From Acidobacteriaceae bacterium (GTDB taxonomy: Bacteria > Acidobacteriota > Terriglobia > Terriglobales > Acidobacteriaceae), in assembly GCA_030838305.1 (NCBI GenBank), contig JAUTWY010000503.1, forward strand, positions 1 through 15,246: a stretch of 15,246 bases of DNA, read 5' to 3'. The notes under the pieces were generated by a model, which made no database searches, was not told where the DNA came from, and was given only the letters and a program-made list of their open reading frames with translations. This document shows positions 14,375 through 15,246 of the stretch, piece by piece. The stretch's first letter is position 1. Each line of letters begins with the position of its first letter. The translations under genes were made by a program, and so were the position numbers.

Positions 14375-14784
14375 GCTCCTTGGACGAGATGTTTGAGTTG
14401 TCCGGTTGCCGGTTTCTTGGAAGAGACGTCCTTAAAGAAACAACTACCGTCCTGCTCGTGCGGTTCGGATAACCATGCGCATAGGTTTCGCGCTGCGCTG
14501 CGTTAATTAATGTTTACGGACCCTCTATGCCATCAGGATCCGGGTACGCATTCGTTTCAAGGAAGATGTGGGGGGATCTGGAAGCGGGTCCGCCTAAAAA
14601 CCACAAAGCCGGGCTGGTTGGCCCGGCTCTTTGCGTGGAACTGGTCCGGTCAATCTTGTTTCGACCGCCGGCCCAGAATGTCAAAATCTTGAACCTGTCT
14701 CACCTCACCGAAAAACCTGAAATCCCAATTCAGGTGAAAACTCATCGGTAGTTGCGTCGCAGGGTCACCGTCCCGCGCCGTCTC
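14375..14784. other. 410-base intergenic region without a convincing gene
   Basis: It contains the upstream region of the 13556-14374 gene, a hairpin terminator (14607-14628), and a foldable stretch. CGGACCC (14517-14523) can pair with GGGTCCG (14586-14592), and nested inside it GGATCC (14536-14541) can pair with GGATCT (14574-14579, one G-U). Two short plus-strand frames (14510-14692 and 14527-14751) cross the terminator and share no recognisable motif; I do not call them genes. Confidence 0.6.
14601..14638. terminator. Strong intrinsic terminator of the small minus-strand gene
   Basis: AGCCGGGC (14607-14614) and GCCCGGCT (14621-14628) form a perfect 8-bp stem around TGGTTG, with outer pairing CCAC (14601-14604) and GTGG (14635-14638). 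On the minus strand the core stem is followed by TTTGTGGTTTTT, a good U-tract, so it should end transcription from the gene at 14785-15060. On the plus strand only CTTT follows. Confidence 0.7.
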
Positions 14785-15060
14785 CTACATCACCATCGCG
14801 AGGTTCTCCAGTTCATACTGCAGAACCGGTAGAGCGCACCCCGCCATTTCGACCCGTCCCGCCGCGTCAAGAGCCGCCTTGGGCGAAACCCCGTAGCCGC
14901 GGCCCATCAGAAAAACCTGCAACAGTTCGGCGGCCTCGTAGGAATCGAGCATGCCACCCTGCAGCAGATCGCTGCGCAATGTTGCCAGCTCGGTCGCCGT
15001 GAATCTGTCTTTATCGTTATGGACTGTATCGTTCATCGCGTTATCAAACATGGCCGTCAT
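14785..15060 (-). CDS. Small helical protein of unknown function
   Basis: About 91 residues (ATG at 15060; GTG 15063 or ATG 15051 are alternatives). GGAGG lies two bases before ATG 15060 and 11 bases before ATG 15051, so the start is uncertain. No signal peptide or membrane segment. The N-terminus is polar and Asp/Asn-rich; the rest is predicted helical with TATELATLRSDLLQGGMLDSYEAAELLQVFLMGRGYG and AALDAAGRVEMAGCALPVLQYELE-type pattern, Leu/Ala-rich. I do not recognise the family. A strong terminator follows and an AT-rich region with inverted repeats precedes it, so it looks like a monocistronic, probably expressed gene. Confidence 0.65.
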   Translation of the reverse strand: MTAMFDNAMNDTVHNDKDRFTATELATLRSDLLQGGMLDSYEAAELLQVFLMGRGYGVSPKAALDAAGRVEMAGCALPVLQYELENLAMVM

Positions 15061-15101
15061 CACCTCCGACTCCGACCCTCTTTGTACCTAATTAGACTCA
15101 T

Positions 15102-15137
15102 CGGCAACCGTACAAGTTGCATGCAATTCGATTGCCG
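15102..15137. promoter_or_regulatory. Nested inverted repeats upstream of the small gene
   Basis: CGGCAA (15102-15107) and TTGCCG (15132-15137) are exact reverse complements, and between them is a perfect 10-bp palindrome TTGCATGCAA (15117-15126). They lie 40-80 bases upstream of the small-protein start in AT-rich sequence, where a promoter would be expected. Candidate operator; no regulator is identified. Confidence 0.4.
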
Positions 15138-15246
15138 CAGCTGCCTGGTAGTTTCATTTACGGAAAACAGGCTTGCTTAGTTTCATAAACCCCTGTGAAT
15201 ATTAGAAGTTGCAGACAACCCTTAGGAACACGCGCCCTGGTCACGC

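Noticed and set aside
14601..14638. tRNA- or tmRNA-like stem
   Set aside because: Only one stem-loop is present, with no cloverleaf, T-loop sequence or CCA end.
14510..14751. Short plus-strand frames of 60 and 74 codons
   Set aside because: They run through a strong hairpin terminator, have no ribosome-binding site and no recognisable protein motif.
1..15246. Insertion sequence, prophage or defence island
   Set aside because: No transposase, integrase, phage, toxin-antitoxin or nuclease gene and no terminal inverted repeats or target duplications were seen; gene content is mainly housekeeping.

Overview
The window looks like a GC-rich chromosome segment from an Acidobacteriota-type bacterium (Terriglobia/Koribacter-like). 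This is inferred from three features: a fused AroD-AroE protein, an Hfq-like protein with a long N-terminal extension, and a secreted subtilisin ending in Trp-Gly-Ser repeats, together with several secreted proteins that match no widely known family. I see no mobile element, CRISPR array, tRNA or rRNA. The region is mostly housekeeping DNA with a few unusual proteins.

Layout: (1) 38-1786 (+) secreted S8 protease with a hexapeptide-repeat tail, closed by a strong hairpin. (2) 1899-4352 (+) priA, convergent with (3) 4431-5456 (-) a membrane M50/site-2-type metalloprotease; a repeat-like hairpin lies between them. (4) 5596-5865 (-) an HU/IHF-type protein from a GTG start, with a good sigma70-type promoter. 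(5) 6028-6510/6528 (-) an N-terminally extended Hfq-like protein; a tandem 11-bp repeat and a 12-bp palindrome lie upstream, and beyond them a possible 16-codon ORF on the plus strand. (6) 6684-7913 (-) an MFS transporter of the sialate/lactate-type (SHS) group and, divergently, (7) 8012-9139 (+) a Rieske non-heme-iron oxygenase; two 10-bp palindromes lie between them. (8) 9343-10023 (+) pgsA, overlapped by (9) about 9998-10660 (+) an AMMECR1-family protein. (10) 10740-11711 (-) a secreted protein with what appears to be a duplicated module. (11) 11928-13502 (+) aroDE, convergent with (12) 13556-14374 (-) a secreted protein. (13) 14375-14784 has no convincing gene but holds a strong hairpin terminator and a foldable stretch. 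(14) 14785-15060 (-) a small helical protein with an AT-rich upstream region.

Functionally, priA (replication restart), HU (nucleoid) and Hfq (RNA chaperone) form an information-processing block; pgsA (phosphatidylglycerol synthesis) and aroDE (two successive shikimate-pathway steps) are core metabolism. The MFS/Rieske pair is the best candidate for an accessory uptake-plus-oxidation unit. I did not find a clearly new multi-gene system. The most unusual elements are the protease repeat tail, the His/Asn-rich Hfq extension, the region upstream of hfq, and the duplicated-module secreted protein.
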